Assembly: GCA_964017045.1 (NCBI GenBank)
Contig: OZ024810.1
Coordinates: forward strand, 3,890,504 to 3,954,503
DNA: 64,000 bases
Direction: 5' to 3'
Source of the DNA: Omphiscola glabra
Taxonomy: Eukaryota; Mollusca; Gastropoda; Lymnaeidae
The notes under the pieces: generated by a model
Told to the model about the DNA's origin: nothing
The model's database searches: none
The model's input: the letters and a program-made list of their open reading frames with translations, nothing else
Position numbers and translations under genes: made by a program
In this document: in pieces, positions 11,545-23,530 of the stretch
How the letters are laid out: the number at the start of each line of letters is the position of its first letter
Position numbering within the stretch: position 1 is the stretch's first letter

Positions 11545-12012
11545 ACAAATTTTTTACGAAGTGGCTATTGGTACACGGCTACAAGAATTGAGAGGTTGGG
11601 ATTAAAAAACGATTTAAAATATTTGTGTTGGGTTTGTAAGACCAAATGAGGTATCAAATGAAAGATAATTGAATTTACTATACGTTTGAAATCTTAATTC
11701 TTCATTTTAACTAAAATAAACTACCACAAATGACATCCGAATAGCATTGAGTTTAATGTATCCCGGGTCCGAAAGGGGGCGCTGCGTGTCCGTGTACATT
11801 TTGACTAATGCTATTCGGATGTCATTTGTAGTAGTTTATTTTAGTTAAAACGAAAAATTAAGTTTACAAACGTATCGTACATTCAATTATCTTTCATTTG
11901 ATACCTCATTTGGTCTTACAAACCCAAAAAAAATATTTTAAATCGTTTTTTAATCCCAACCTCTCAATTCTGGTACCTGTGTACCAATAGGTGCAGCCCA
12001 TTTTTTAAGCTG
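11545..12012. mobile_element. Long palindromic (foldback) element
   Basis: Arms of about 200 bp are inverted copies: left 11562-11787, right about 11806-12010. Matching cores include GAGGTATCAAATGAAAGAT and its complement, and ATCCGAATAGCATT with its complement nearest the centre. The loop of roughly 50-60 bp contains CCCGGGTCCGAAAGGG. No coding capacity; it resembles a long-TIR MITE. No certain target duplication was found. Confidence 0.82.
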
Positions 12013-12344
12013 TCGTGTTTGGTTGGGGGGGGGGGCGGTGGTAAGCATATGGGGGAAATTAGATGAAAATAGCCAAGAAATTTGATGATAACTGGTGCAG
12101 AAAATTTATAATGGCTTTTTTTTAATTTATTATTTAGTCTGGATTTTTTTATTTATATATCTTATATACCTTAGCACACCCACAATACTACCAAACCTTT
12201 GAAATAACAAAGTGGGCCAAGTCCATGGTTCTTCGATTGTGAAGTAATTTAGGGTTAATAAATAACTTACTCTCCTTCTAAACAATTTCAACCTTAAATT
12301 TGGCTCTCGTGGGAATGTTTTTTTTAAAGGTTCTGCTATTAGAC

Positions 12345-12371
12345 TCTCTCTTTCTCTCTCTCTCCCTCCTC

Positions 12372-12402
<31 letters not shown>

Positions 12403-12478
12403 TCTGTCGCTCTCTCTTTCTTTCTCTCTCTTCTGTCTCTTCCATTTTCTCTTTATCACTGTCTCTCTCGCTCTGCTC
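12345..12478. repeat. CT-rich microsatellite
   Basis: Interrupted (CT)n with occasional TTTCT and CTC units. The open frames on both strands are low-complexity artefacts. Confidence 0.93.
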
Positions 12479-12654
12479 CCATCCCAGCACACAAACTGGC
12501 ACTTACACACAGGCTTTGCCCCTTTAATTGCTTAGATCCCATTAACGTATATGAATCTGCCCATGCTCATAATGTTTTATCTCCTAACAACGTTAAAATC
12601 AGTTTGTTTATTTACACAGAACAACTCCCAAATCATTCCTCGGTTACCAGAATT

Positions 12655-12895
12655 TTCTTCGAAAGAAATTTCGCCTACGGAAAATTGATCGACGGATGTT
12701 TGATCAAATTTTCGTCAAATTTCTTTTTGAACGCACTATACTATATAGTAAAACAAAATAACGCGTTCAAAAAAAAATTTGACGCAAAATTTGATCGTGT
12801 GAACTGAAAATAAATTTCGACCAAACTTCCGTTCAATCAAACTTCCGTCGATCAATTTTCCGTCGACGAAATTTCTTTCAAACAAATTTCCGGAT
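12655..12895. repeat. Inverted repeat, MITE-like
   Basis: GAAATTTCG, GGAAAATTGATCGACGG and TTGATCAAATTTTCGTCAAA on the left recur as complements on the right, around a centre near 12745 (CTATACTATATAGTA). The whole segment folds into an imperfect hairpin. No protein. Confidence 0.75.
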
Positions 12896-12952
12896 ACGTC
12901 ATCCCTCCTCTCGTTGCCTTATTTCCCATTTTAAAAACTAGGTTTAAATATA

Positions 12953-13577
12953 CACCCATACCTCGCTTTACGGCCTAGATACGTTCCGAAAAAGTTGGCC
13001 GTAAAGCGAAAAGCCGTATAATGAATCAATAATTTTGATATAAACCCATACAAATTTAATTGGATTTGTTCCAATTTTTGTATAAAATAATATAGTCGTT
13101 AGTTCATAAATCATTTTATTCTTTTCATTTCCTATAAAAATAAAAGTACAAAACATTGTAATAGTGAACAGAAATTAAAAAAAATAAACATATACATTAA
13201 AAAAACAAAAGAAATCATATGCACATATGTATACATAAAATAAAATTCACCAATTAATCGAAACAAACAAGACAGAAACAAACACGTCAACTTACTGAGT
13301 CACAGGATATGAATAAGGTGGGATAGCACAGGAAATAAGGTGGGATAGCACAGGAAATAAGGTGGGATAGCACAGGAAATAAGGTGGGATAGCACAGGAA
13401 ATAAGGCAGACTACTAAAGCAGAGCCGTCTAAGGGGAGAAGCTGAAACTAAAGAGAGGGTATCTATTGGCCGTATAATGAAACATCGTGGGCCGTAAACC
13501 GAAAAAGTGCCATAATTTAAAGTTGGCCGCAAAGCGAAAAGCCGTATAAAGAGCGGCCGAATAGCGAGGTATAGGTG
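12953..13577. mobile_element. pogo/Tc1-mariner-like MITE with TA target site
   Basis: Inverted ends CACCCATACCTCGCTTTACG (left) and CACCTATACCTCGCTATTCG (right, read inward), each bordered by TA, give a 625-bp element. Subterminal copies of GCCGTAAAGCGAAAAGCCGT and its variants occur at both ends. It contains no transposase but does contain a 22-bp tandem array (13301-13410). TA target sites and this terminal style fit the mariner/pogo superfamily. Confidence 0.78.
13301..13410. repeat. 22-bp tandem repeat, about 4-5 copies
   Basis: The unit ATAAGGTGGGATAGCACAGG plus AA is repeated almost perfectly inside the pogo-like MITE. Confidence 0.93.
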
Positions 13578-13954
13578 TACACTAAATCTCACCAACCGAA
13601 GTGGGTCTTAGTTCTTCTATAAGAAGTTTCCAACATTCACCACCATTGGTTGTTATGGCTGTCTAGGATACGCTGTCTCTTGTCTCGGTCACATGACCTC
13701 ATTTCATTTTATTTCATTCACTCAGCAAAAGATATTTTCAGCATTTACCAACCAGGGAGTCGCATGGGTTCTTCTCTGACTACAGCCAATACGTCATTTC
13801 TTTATTGCAAGAAGGAGTCGGGGGAAAAAAAGCTTTTTAGGACTCCACAACTGTCAGTCAGGAAGTTGTTTTATAGCCGTAAGAGATAACTAGTGGTCCG
13901 TTTTCCTAAATAAAATTATACAAATAATTTTAATAAATAATTGTTTTAGATTTC

Positions 13955-14190
13955 ATCGTCCCATCTTTAAGCGTCGTCCCACCTTTAAGCATCGCCCCAC
14001 CTTTAAGCATCATCCCACCTTTAAGCACCGTCCCACCTTTAAGCATCGTCCCCCCTTTAAGCATCGTCCCACCTTAAGCATCGTCCCGCCTTTAAGCATC
14101 GTCCCACCTTTAAGCATCGTCCCACCTTTAAGCAAAATCCCACCTTTAAGCATGGTCCCACCTTTAAGCATGGTCCCACCTTTAAGCGGT
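13955..14190. repeat. 18-bp minisatellite, about 13 copies
   Basis: The unit is CCACCTTTAAGCATCGTC with substitutions (CATCGTC, CATGGTC, CAAAATC) and one single-base deletion near 14072. Confidence 0.95.
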
Positions 14191-14498
14191 GAGCCACAAT
14201 GCGTTCCCATGCCAATAATTTCTAGCAAATTATTATTATTTTTTAAATATTAAATTCAATAGAAGTAGAAGAGGAAATATTCAACAGTGGTCTAGTTGCT
14301 TGACTCATGTTGTGTGGGCGGGCAAAGTAACGCTGTCGTACCGGTTCCGGTCCGAGGACCACCACTCTGGGAATCCCTTATTTAGGAGACCAAAGTGGAA
14401 GGGAAACCCCGATTATCACGAGACCCTATTGAGACGGCATAAAGACAGAATGTTAAGGATACGTCATGGCTCATGGGGAAACCCATACCGGATTTACG

Positions 14499-14696
14499 CA
14501 GAGGCGAAGCTATGGTAGCAGAGGATGGCAGAGGGGGGCAGATGTCCACGGGCGAAGGGCGTAAGACGAATTGGGGGCATAAAATGGGATTTGGTGGTAT
14601 ATTATTCATTAGAATAATGGTTCAAGTGGGGGAGGGGGGGGGGGCGTAAAAATTAATCTTGTCCAACTGGCGCCAAATACTCTAACTACGCCTCTG
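14499..14696. mobile_element. hAT MITE
   Basis: Left end CAGAGGCGAAGCTATG; right end, read inward, CAGAGGCGTAGTTAGAG. Flanking octamers GATTTACG (14491-14498) and GCTATACG (14697-14704) agree at 6 of 8 positions, an aged target duplication. It contains a poly-G run and no protein. Confidence 0.72.
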
Positions 14697-14754
14697 GCTA
14701 TACGGAAAGTTTCAATAGTTTGGATAAACTATGGCACGTGACTTCAAACCACAA

Positions 14755-14841
14755 TCCGGCTGTCATATAAAGGTCGTCTCAAGCACTTCATTTTAAAAAA
14801 AAAAAGATCGGACGCTGATCGCTATAGAACGTGAAATAAAG
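14755..14841 (+). promoter_or_regulatory. Possible promoter and non-coding first exon of the caspase gene
   Basis: TATAAA at 14766-14771 is followed about 25 bp later by an initiator-like TTCATTTT. The sequence then runs to AAAG/GTAAGTC, a near-ideal splice donor with the exon ending at 14841. The acceptor at 17421 that opens the first caspase coding exon would complete an intron of 2.6 kb. This link is inference; there is no transcript evidence. Confidence 0.33.
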
Positions 14842-16600
14842 GTAAGTCTATTTATCTCCAGTTTGGGTTTTCACTTGGTGGAGTTGAGTAATATTTTTTT
14901 CTGAACAGAAGCGTCACATTTTGTAACAAGATTTTATTAACACATATATATGTATAAAAAGTATGTAAAACTTTATTTGCCATAAATTTATTCGTGATAA
15001 ATAATCGTATTTCTTATAACAAACAAACAACAAACGTGTGTTATATCATGCTTTAAATTCTGGGGACTCATGAATAGGACAAATAGATCATGTGGATAGA
15101 TCAGACGAACCAACCCCCCCCCCCCCGACCTAGGACCGGCCCCTTCGCACCCCCAGCTCAGACCGGCCCCTTCGCACACCCAACCCTTTTTCATACCCCA
15201 GTGCATCAGACAAATAGATTTTACCAATTAAGCTGACGAAAATATCAGATTTTATTTTAGACAAAGAAACTACACAAATTATAATTACAGTTTAAAGAAA
15301 TAGGTTGCACACATCATTCATATTATTATACTAATAGCCCGATATAAAATATCAGATAAACACAAAGTTTTTTTCTTGTAAATATTCACTTTAAAAAAAT
15401 ATTTTTCAACAATAACGTCATTTCGGTCTTAATTTTTAAATAGTTCTTTAAAGACTGGGTAAAATTGAGAGGATCGGCCTTAAACTATGGGAGATAAGCA
15501 TTGCGATAAGGGGAGATAATAAAATGGTGTGGGGAGGGGATATCACGGGAAAGACAGGACGTCATAAAGTTAAGACGGTGTCTTAAAATGTCCGCGATGT
15601 TTTTCAATTAAAAAAATAATAATAAAATGTTTTGAAACAAGAATAAAGTCGCTTAGCATATTGTCTGTGTGTTGTCTGTGTCTGCGTGTTGTCTGCGTGT
15701 TGTCTGCTTGTGTTTGTCGGATTGTTGTCCGCCATTGCTTTTGACTATCAGTAATTCAATAATTATTTATTATAAATTTGCTCTTAGATTTTCAATGGCG
15801 GTAGTTAGAAAATGGCTAGACTATTTTTAGAATAGCTGAAAATGTTAATTTTCTCTTATCATATGTCAACGTCATAAACCACTTGCACTCCAGGATACGG
15901 ACGCTTTATAAAGGCATTTTTGAGCTAAGATTTAAAAAAAAAAAAGAAATCATCTACGCGTGGGTTAAGTAAATGTGTCCTACCAGGACCAGGCCTTCTT
16001 CTCGGACACAAAAGTATTTGACCCAGTTTTAAAATAATCTCTAAAAGGAGTGTTTTAGTCACAGCCTATGGATTGGGTTAGGAGCAAGCATTTCATGAGG
16101 ATGAGGGAGGGTGAGATAGAGACGGAATGAGATAGAAATAGAGAATGAGAGAGTGGTGAGAGAGTCAGGGAGAGAGAGAATGGTGGCCATGCTATGAGAT
16201 ATATTTCTCATGATTTTTAAAACTTAAATACGGTACACGCCTTACTTGGACAAACGAGTCGACTCCACCCACCCAGGACATTATCAAACGAAATTAAATT
16301 TAATCTAAAAAACTCTTTGGCGAGTCAGCAGTGAACAACGCTAAGATAGCATCACGTGGCCGAAATATTATAGCTTCTCAAACAGCACATGGGCCACATG
16401 GACACTATTTATCGACCTCTCCTTACAACACAACTTTGGTTCTACTTGGTGTAATGCATTGTTTAGCGCAGATTGAACACGTTGGAACCTATAGAGTTAA
16501 CTAGACTATGACTTTCCAGAAAGGACTTTGGTCTTCTTTTACTCCGCTTTGTAATTGTAGGTAGATATAAGCTCAGGGTACACGACTCTATGACTGGTTG
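14842..16600. other. No gene seen; probable intron 1 of the caspase or intergenic
   Basis: AT-rich DNA with a poly-C run at 15114-15126, a TGT/CTG-rich microsatellite at 15660-15720 and a GA-rich stretch at 16100-16180. No supportable coding region. Confidence 0.55.
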
Positions 16601-16611
16601 ACAGGGGAAGG

Positions 16612-16922
16612 GGGTCGGGGAGGCCACCTTAACATAGTAAACAAGGGGAGGCCACCCTAACATATTAAACAAGGGCAGGCCACCCAAACATTAAACATGG
16701 GGAGGCCACCCTAACATATTAAACAAGGGGAGGCCACCCTAGCATATTAAACAAGGAGAGGCCACCCTAACATATTAAACAAGGGGAGGCCACCCTAACA
16801 TATTAAACAAGGGGAGGCCACCCTAACATAGTAAACACGGGGAGGCCACCCTAACATAGTAAACATGGGGAGGCCACCCTAACATAGTAAACATGGGGAG
16901 GCCACCCTAACATATTAAACAG
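16612..16922. repeat. 28-bp minisatellite, about 11 copies
   Basis: The unit contains GGGGAGGCCACCCTAACATA followed by TTAAACAA (variants GTAAACA, CATGG). Lies upstream of the first caspase coding exon. Confidence 0.95.
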
Positions 16923-16990
16923 TTCTCAAGTCATTTCTATCTAAAACCAAGAAAATTATGGGTTTAAAAAAGCATGCATTTATATTTTAA

Positions 16991-17083
16991 CAACTTACAC
17001 CCATGTCACGGTAAAGTTATGCCATACACCCATGTCACGGTAAAGGTATGCCCTACACCATGACACGGTAAAGATATGCCCCT
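16991..17083. repeat. ~27-bp tandem repeat, three copies
   Basis: Core TGTCACGGTAAAG followed by NTATGCC, with the third copy altered (CCATGACACGG). Confidence 0.85.
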
Positions 17084-17434
17084 AATCCCCCACCCAAATA
17101 CGTATTTCTGGATCACACAGTGGGTGCTAAAATGTTAACTTTTAAACTACCTATGCCATCTTCTCATTGGATCTCGTTGGTACCGTATTCACCAATCTCT
17201 CCTCCCAATTGGTTCTCGTTGGTACCGTATCCACTAATCTTAACACTCATATCTCCAGCTACCTTATGTTTACCCCCCCCCCCCCTTTCCCAGACACTTA
17301 TTCTGGATCTCAAAGTGGTTATAATAAATGCCTTTAAAAAAAATTAACACAAGCTTCATAACTCACGACTAACAACGACACCTTCTCGTTGGTACCAATC
17401 ATGGCTCTAATCTCCTTTCAGATTTTCAAGAACA

Positions 17435-20236
17435 ATGTCTTCCAGGATACAGGATCTCCAATATTACAGAATGGACTTCCCGAAACGTGGCACTGCGGTT
17501 ATCATAAACAACGAAACTTTCTTGCGTTATGATCTCCCCGATAGAGACGGTTCCGAAGTCGATGCCGAGAGAATGGAAAGATTGTTCAAGTCCATGGGCT
17601 TTGAAAAAATACTGCGTAGGGATAACCTGACCGCAGACGAGATAAGGAGAGAGCTCGATGAAGGTGAGACCTGGCGTCTGAAACAAAAATGTTGGCCTGG
17701 CAATTGACGCTACCCGATATAAGAATTCATTACTGGAAAACGTTCCAAGAAAACTGTCAACGGGTTGAGCTACAATTACCGGGAGTCAATCAAATAATTG
17801 CCTGGTATTTCAGGATTGCATAATTTATTTAAGTTAAACATGTAAATCAACATCTTAAGTACCGGTAAAACATTTCTTAATTATTATCGAAGCGAGATTC
17901 TTAGTATGTGGAGTTAGGAGCAATAAGGGTTATTTCCAATTAAGGAAGATACTTAAAATAATTTATTAATTGAAACACTACAACAAACAGTTTATAGATT
18001 GAAACTTTTTCTCGTGACAGTATCAAGAGACGACCACTCCGACAGCAGTTGCTTTGTGTGTGTTCTTCTCTCCCATGGTGACCATGAGTACATCTACGGG
18101 ACAGATGCGGGCATAGAAGTCGGGGAGATCTTCCAGCCTTTCAGGGGAAACAACTGTAGGTCACTCGTCGGCAAACCAAAGCTGTTTTTTATACAGGTAG
18201 GTTAACACTTCACAAACAGCAAGTTTCGATTCTCATTTACACCGTTAGAAGTATCTTTTTAACCAGAGCAACCAATTTATTTAAATGTATAACCGAATAT
18301 GTTTTTTATATTTTTAAAGTGTTTATTAAAAAATCGTTGGGATATTTTTTTTAAAATGTATATATATATTATACACCAGTATATATATTTCATATGGGGT
18401 CCTGGATCCTTAATTCTTATTCTCATTTGGCTTCTTTTGCTCAATCCATTTTGTATTTTTTAAAAAAAAAAAATTAAAGAGGCCGATGTATCGATAATAT
18501 GGCGGATACATCAGTCCAACCCATTATTAATTTGAATAAGCAGTACCTAACCAATTTTTGTTCAACATGTAAAATGTATCAAAACCTTAAATAAAACAGC
18601 TAGAAATCCAGCTAAATATAAATACTTTTTCATCACTCTGCTCTATACTGTACCAAGTCATGTATTTGTCCAATTAATGTTTGTACAGGCCTGCAGGGGA
18701 GAATTAGATGATGATGGCGCGGATGTGGTCGATGCTGCTATGGAACCACAGGATACCGTCGTTAGGCGAATACCATCAGATGCGGACTTCTTCATCGCGT
18801 ACTCCGTTGTTCAAGGTAGAGTACTGTAGTGTAATCTATTTGAGTGTAGTACTGCAACTGCAACGCATTTATTGTTAGTACCGTACCTATTGTTAATTAT
18901 CATTGTTTGACCTGGTGTTGTCAGGGTATAGAAGTTCTTAAACTTTTTTTTTACAGCGCCACATCCCACTTGATTTAAACAACAAAAACAAAATTCCCAC
19001 ACCCCCTCTTGATTTCTTAACATATCTCCCGCTAAACCACCATCCAATGATTAAAAACAATGCTTCGGTAAGAAAAATTTAAAATAAACCTTATCAGCCC
19101 TCCAGCGCCCCACTGACAATGCCTCCCATTGTGTCCTCCAGCGCCCCTCTGACAATGCCTGCCATTGTGTCCTCCAGCGCCCCTCTTGCACTGCCTCCCA
19201 TAGTGTCCTCCAAACGCCCCTCTTGCAATGCCTCCCATTGTGTCCTCCAGCGCTCCTCTGACACTGCCTCCCATAGTGTCCTGCAGCGCCCCTCTTGCAC
19301 TGCCTCCATAGTGTCAACCAGTGCCCCTCTGACACTGCCTCCCATAGTGTCCTCCAAAAGAATGAAGTGTCATAAATTTGCGGTATACATCTAGCAACGC
19401 AGCTAACCAAACAACCACAATAGTAGCAAATAATGTAATCCTATACTAATACTATAAATTATTATAGTTGATGTTTTGTTACAAGTTCGTCATGCTATTA
19501 CATAGCTTTGGGGTCCTCATTGGGAAAGGTAAAAAGGGACTTAAGTGTGAATTAGGTGCTCTTTTAAAAAAATAAAACAGGTCATTTTAAAATTTAAAAC
19601 CTCGACAATTTAAATTTAACATCGCTTTGCAAAAATGAACACCCCCTATTTGGGGTTACCGGACCGCGAAGAACTCTTCTGTCTATGGGCGCTATTTTGT
19701 TAAAAAAATACTGTATTACTAATTACTGTAATGCCAATTTTAATGAATTGTAATTTACCGGGTATATTAATTATTTTTTATTTATACCAATTTATAGTAG
19801 GCTATACAGTTATGTCTGGATATCAATATCAGATTTACTCGATCTTTTTGTTGAATTATTTATACTTTTTTGGGTACTGCACCGGGTACAAAAGGCGTTT
19901 AGGGTAATGTTGATTATAATTTGAAGTTATAAGTAAATGGGGAATTATGAGCTACCGGTAGTTTTTTCCATCAAGGATTGACAATTTCTCCCTATTCTCT
20001 ATGTAGGTTACGCCTCGTGGCGACACACAGAGCTCGGGTCATGGTTCATCCAAGCTGTCTTTAAAATCTTCCAAGAAAACTGGAGACGCCTTGACCTTCT
20101 GACCATGATGACGCGGGTCAACAGAATGGTGGCCTATGAGTTCGAGTCCAACACTGGGGATGCCAAGACTCACCGAAAAAAACAAATGCCTTGCGTGACG
20201 TCAATGCTGACTAAAGACGTTTATTTTGTAACTTAG
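17435..20236 (+). CDS. Caspase (short-prodomain, executioner-like), four coding exons
   Basis: Cysteine-aspartate protease of the apoptotic machinery. Coding exons are 17435-17663, 18021-18196, 18689-18815 and 20007-20236; phases 1, 0 and 1 join in frame to 253 residues ending VYFVT then TAG. All introns are GT/AG. Landmarks by residue: RGTAVIINNETF (18-29), DRDGSEVD with the substrate-pocket Arg (36-43), catalytic His95 in LLSHGD, catalytic Cys137 in QACRG (split by intron 2 between Q and A), and the small-subunit SWRHTELGSWF with the second pocket Arg183. The His-Cys spacing of 42 equals that of caspase-3. The C-terminal KKQMPCVTSMLTKDVYF is typical. No CARD or DED is encoded here. An acceptor at 17421 and four in-frame upstream codons show that an earlier exon exists, either 5' UTR or a prodomain. 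No stop, frameshift or lost catalytic residue is seen, so it is probably functional. Confidence 0.93.
19105..19354. repeat. 36-bp minisatellite in caspase intron 3
   Basis: About seven units with the core CAGCGCCCCTCTGACAATGC and CTCCCATTGTGTCCTC; two units are changed or shortened. It lies within the intron between 18815 and 20007, so it does not affect the coding sequence. Open frames through it on both strands are artefacts. Confidence 0.92.
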
Positions 20237-21763
20237 GTTAATCTTATTTAATCAGCTTAATCTAAATACGGTACCATAGGTGTAGATTTGTACATAGCGG
20301 TAATCTATTTCGTGCGATCTCATATCAAGGTAAAAAAGAATTCGATACCGGTACGGTAGTAACTTTGTTCATTGCAAGCTCAGTTATTGGATGGTTTTAA
20401 CAGTAATCACGTCTATTACTATTATCAGTGATCAATGTTCCGTCTGTATTTTTCTTCTGAGAAATGCGACTTCCACGATTAATGAAGTGTCACTGGTTCC
20501 TCCCATTTGTCTGATAAAACCAACGTGAGTAACGGCATTTATTGCAATGGCTGACGTACGGTATCAATCTGGTATTGCTGATATATCCAAGTTAACATGG
20601 TATGGCTTAAGTTTCCATGTCGATGTTGGTCTGGTATGGTTGGAGTATCCAAAGAGATATGGAATGACTGAACTCACCACTAAAGCGTGTACCTAACGTT
20701 AGAAGCTAATGGAGTTTACATTTCCTCAGATTCTGGGCGAAGATGACTTAAACATTGTAGCTGTTGATTCTTACCGTACCGAGGTATTGAAACTTTTTAT
20801 GACAATCGTAGGTTTCAAAGCTCTCTTAAAATGCCACAGCATGCCTGAATCGTTTGTTGTAAGGCAAGACGCATTTACTATTGTGTACTCAATATTATTT
20901 ATGCCAGTCGTATATATCTTGTGTTTGGGGGGGGGGGGGGGGGAGGAGAAGAGAGAGAGCGATATCAAATCAAAGTGTTTCCATCCATCAATTTTGAGGT
21001 TTTACTTTGCTCAGCTAATTTGATGCCTAAAACATTTTTAGTATACAATTTACAATAATTTTGTTATATCGGCAATACTTGTTTGAAGTAGTAAAGATGT
21101 TTTTAAAATGGTATCTGGTGTGTTTGTTAATATTGCACAATTATGTAATACTGTGATTTCAATTAGTTGACATATCTTTATCTTTATTGTTTCTTTTTGT
21201 TTTCAATGCACTTACCCCATTCAATTTAATTATTTTAAAAATATTTAAATAATTTAGTGTTTTTACTGAACCTACTAGTATTTACAGTTTACAGGGGCAA
21301 GGAAATGAAAAGATTGATTTCTACAGAAATATTCCTCCAATCAATATACAGGCAAAAATGTACCTTATTTATTTACTTGCAGAGAAACTCTGCCTGTTTC
21401 TGTATGTTTTTTTAAAGCAGGAATTAAACAAGCTTCATTAAGCCCAACTTAAAGTCTGTTCATTCTGATCTTGCTCAAGCAGAGAATTAAGAGAAAGAGA
21501 TTATCCCGACTGATTTTTTTTTTTGACAACTGATTAATTTTATCAATATCAATATCTGTGAGAACAAATTGAAATTATTAATGTATTTTGTATCATTCAT
21601 TCTTTAGTTGAGATCAAATTGCAATGACTAATGTATGATGATACTTTTAAAAAGTCCACAATACTATAGGACTGGTTAAGTAATTTGTATCGTAATATGT
21701 TTATATTTATCAGTCAATTTCTAAAACTAGCATCATTCTATTTAGAGATCAGTGACATTATCA
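20237..21763. other. Caspase 3' flank, no further gene seen
   Basis: AT-rich. A 104-codon open frame at 20709 has no recognisable domain and ends in a poly-G tract (20928-20942), so I did not call it. No clear AATAAA signal lies within 400 bp after the caspase stop. Confidence 0.5.
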
Positions 21764-22077
21764 CATTCTTCTGTTTAGAGGGTAGATGGACAATATATAT
21801 CACATTCTTCTGTTTAGAGGGCAGATGGACAATATATATCACATTCTTCTGTTTAGAGGGCAGATGGACAATATATATAACATTCTTCTGTTTAGAGGGC
21901 AGATGGACAATATATATCACATTCTTCTGTTTAGAGGGCAGATGGACAATATATATCACATTCTTCTGTTTAGAGGGCAGATGGACAATATATATAACAT
22001 TCTTCTGTTTAGAGGGCAGATGGACAATATATATAACATTCTTCTGTTTAGAGGGCAGATGGACAATATATATAACA
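21764..22077. repeat. 39-bp minisatellite, 8 copies
   Basis: The unit includes CACATTCTTCTGTTTAGAGG then GCAGATGGACAATATATAT. Copies are almost identical (CACATT versus AACATT). The period is 13 codons, which keeps both strands open; the resulting peptide repeats have no known match. Confidence 0.96.
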
Positions 22078-22489
22078 TATTTTAAGTTCAAGCAGCTAGA
22101 ACTAGAACCATTCATTTAAACTTTTAACAAACTTTAAAAAATAATAAGAATACCTTTATTTTTTTCAAAATTTTACTTTTTATTTTAATTTTCAGACTGA
22201 AAAAGTATAAATAATTTTTTTGTCTTCATAAAATAGTTTTTTGTTTTTTAAAACATATATTATATCAAATTCAAATGAAAGATAATTTAAGTAGGAAAAC
22301 ATGTGCCGAGTCATGGCGTCAAGAAACATTTGCAGTACCGTACCGGTAATGGTACTGGGACTAAAAAAAAAAAGTACCTTTTACTAGTCCTACTCTTACA
22401 CCATATTTTAGAATTAAAAGAGAAAAAAAAATGTTCTCAATTATGTTATCTTCAAATCACTATCAAAGTCAAATGATGTCAGATGTGTT

Positions 22490-23060
22490 TACTCACAACT
22501 AACAGAGAAATAAAATTAAAAATTAAAGCACAATATCAGGAAAATAGACAGGAAATTTAGCAGAAGTTTTTATATTCATATATTGTCCTAAAATGTCCAT
22601 TCTATCTCCTGGATGACTGATACTACTGTCAGTTAGGAAAAACTTCTTAAGAATCTTTTGAATACCATCTTTGTTGGTCTGAAGCTTCATACAATCAATA
22701 GCAATCTTTAAGTCTGGTCACATATGTTGAACAAAGGCCATCCTAGAGCTCCTCTGCTGTGGAATAAACAAAACTATTAAGAATTGTTTAAATACATTAC
22801 TGGTGCTCCCTGTTTGGACTGGAATTCTTAACTTTTTTTTCTTGGGAAACAGGTATCTTAAATTGTTTTTTAAAAAAGTGATAAAAAAATTACTTACTTG
22901 TCAAATAACAAATGGAAGTCTCTGGACATTACTCTGTAGCATTGTCTTTGCTTCCGGTACTGTGCTAACTGGCCAGAAATATTGCACTAAGACCATCATA
23001 GATTTCACCAGCTGTGGAATAAACAATTGAACTAATTAAGACCATATTGTTTAAAATACC
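22490..23060 (-). other. Repeat-like segment related to 23531-23830
   Basis: TGTCAAATAACAAATGGAAG and the following GCATTGTCTTTGCTTCCGG near 22900-22960 resemble TGTCAGATAACAGATAGAAG and CAATGTCTTTGCTTCTGG at 23536-23595. CTGTGGAATAAACAA also occurs twice (near 22755 and 23013). These look like diverged duplicates of one unknown unit. Confidence 0.45.
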
Positions 23061-23072
23061 TGTACATATTAA

Positions 23073-23436
23073 CTCATTCCCGAATGTCAAGTGCATTTGC
23101 ATGCTGGACAATGCTACAGCACTTACCATGAGAGCCTAAAATAAACTTTAAGTGGTGTTAAAGTTGAATTAAATGTAGGAAAAAAGCGGTCAAAATGTCA
23201 TTTGTTACATTTTTATTAATTTTGTGTCGTCGTTTGGTCTTGTTGTACCAGTAATGTTATATATTTCTAAAAGCATATCCATTTCTGAATGCAATAATAT
23301 ATTTTGGTTTAAATTGGTTAATATTTAGGTACCAAAAACAATTTTATAAAATATATATATGGTAAAAAATCAGAGTAGCTTCCCTTTTCCAGGAAAATGA
23401 ATATAAACAGGAAGTGAGTGCTCAGAGGGGAATGAG
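23073..23436. mobile_element. piggyBac MITE (364 bp) with TTAA at both ends
   Basis: TTAA at 23069-23072 and 23437-23440 border the perfect inverted ends CTCATTCCC. Just inside the left end the plus strand reads ECQVHLHAGQCYSTY, the tail of the C-terminal Cys-rich domain of a piggyBac transposase, and the rest is homologous to the 3' flank of the larger piggyBac copy at 34888-36753 (shared AGTAGCTTCCCTTT and AAACAGGAAGTGAG). It is therefore a deletion derivative that keeps one end, a scrap of the gene and the other end. Confidence 0.88.
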
Positions 23437-23530
23437 TTAAAGGTACTCTCTATTTGGATAATTATTAACTTTTCTTAAAGGCAACATGTATGCTTGCATT
23501 GTTTATAAAGTGATAGTGATAGCAAAAATA

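Noticed and set aside
12130..12527. Long frames through the CT-rich region on both strands
   Set aside because: Low-complexity Arg/Glu or Ser/Leu text from a microsatellite.
19051..19410. Minus-strand and plus-strand frames in caspase intron 3
   Set aside because: Explained by the 36-bp minisatellite in the intron.
20709..21023. 104-codon open frame after the caspase
   Set aside because: No recognisable domain, runs into a poly-G tract, no splice or promoter evidence.
21685..22119. 144-codon frame with 13-residue repeats (and the opposite-strand frame)
   Set aside because: 39-bp minisatellite artefact, no start context or domain.
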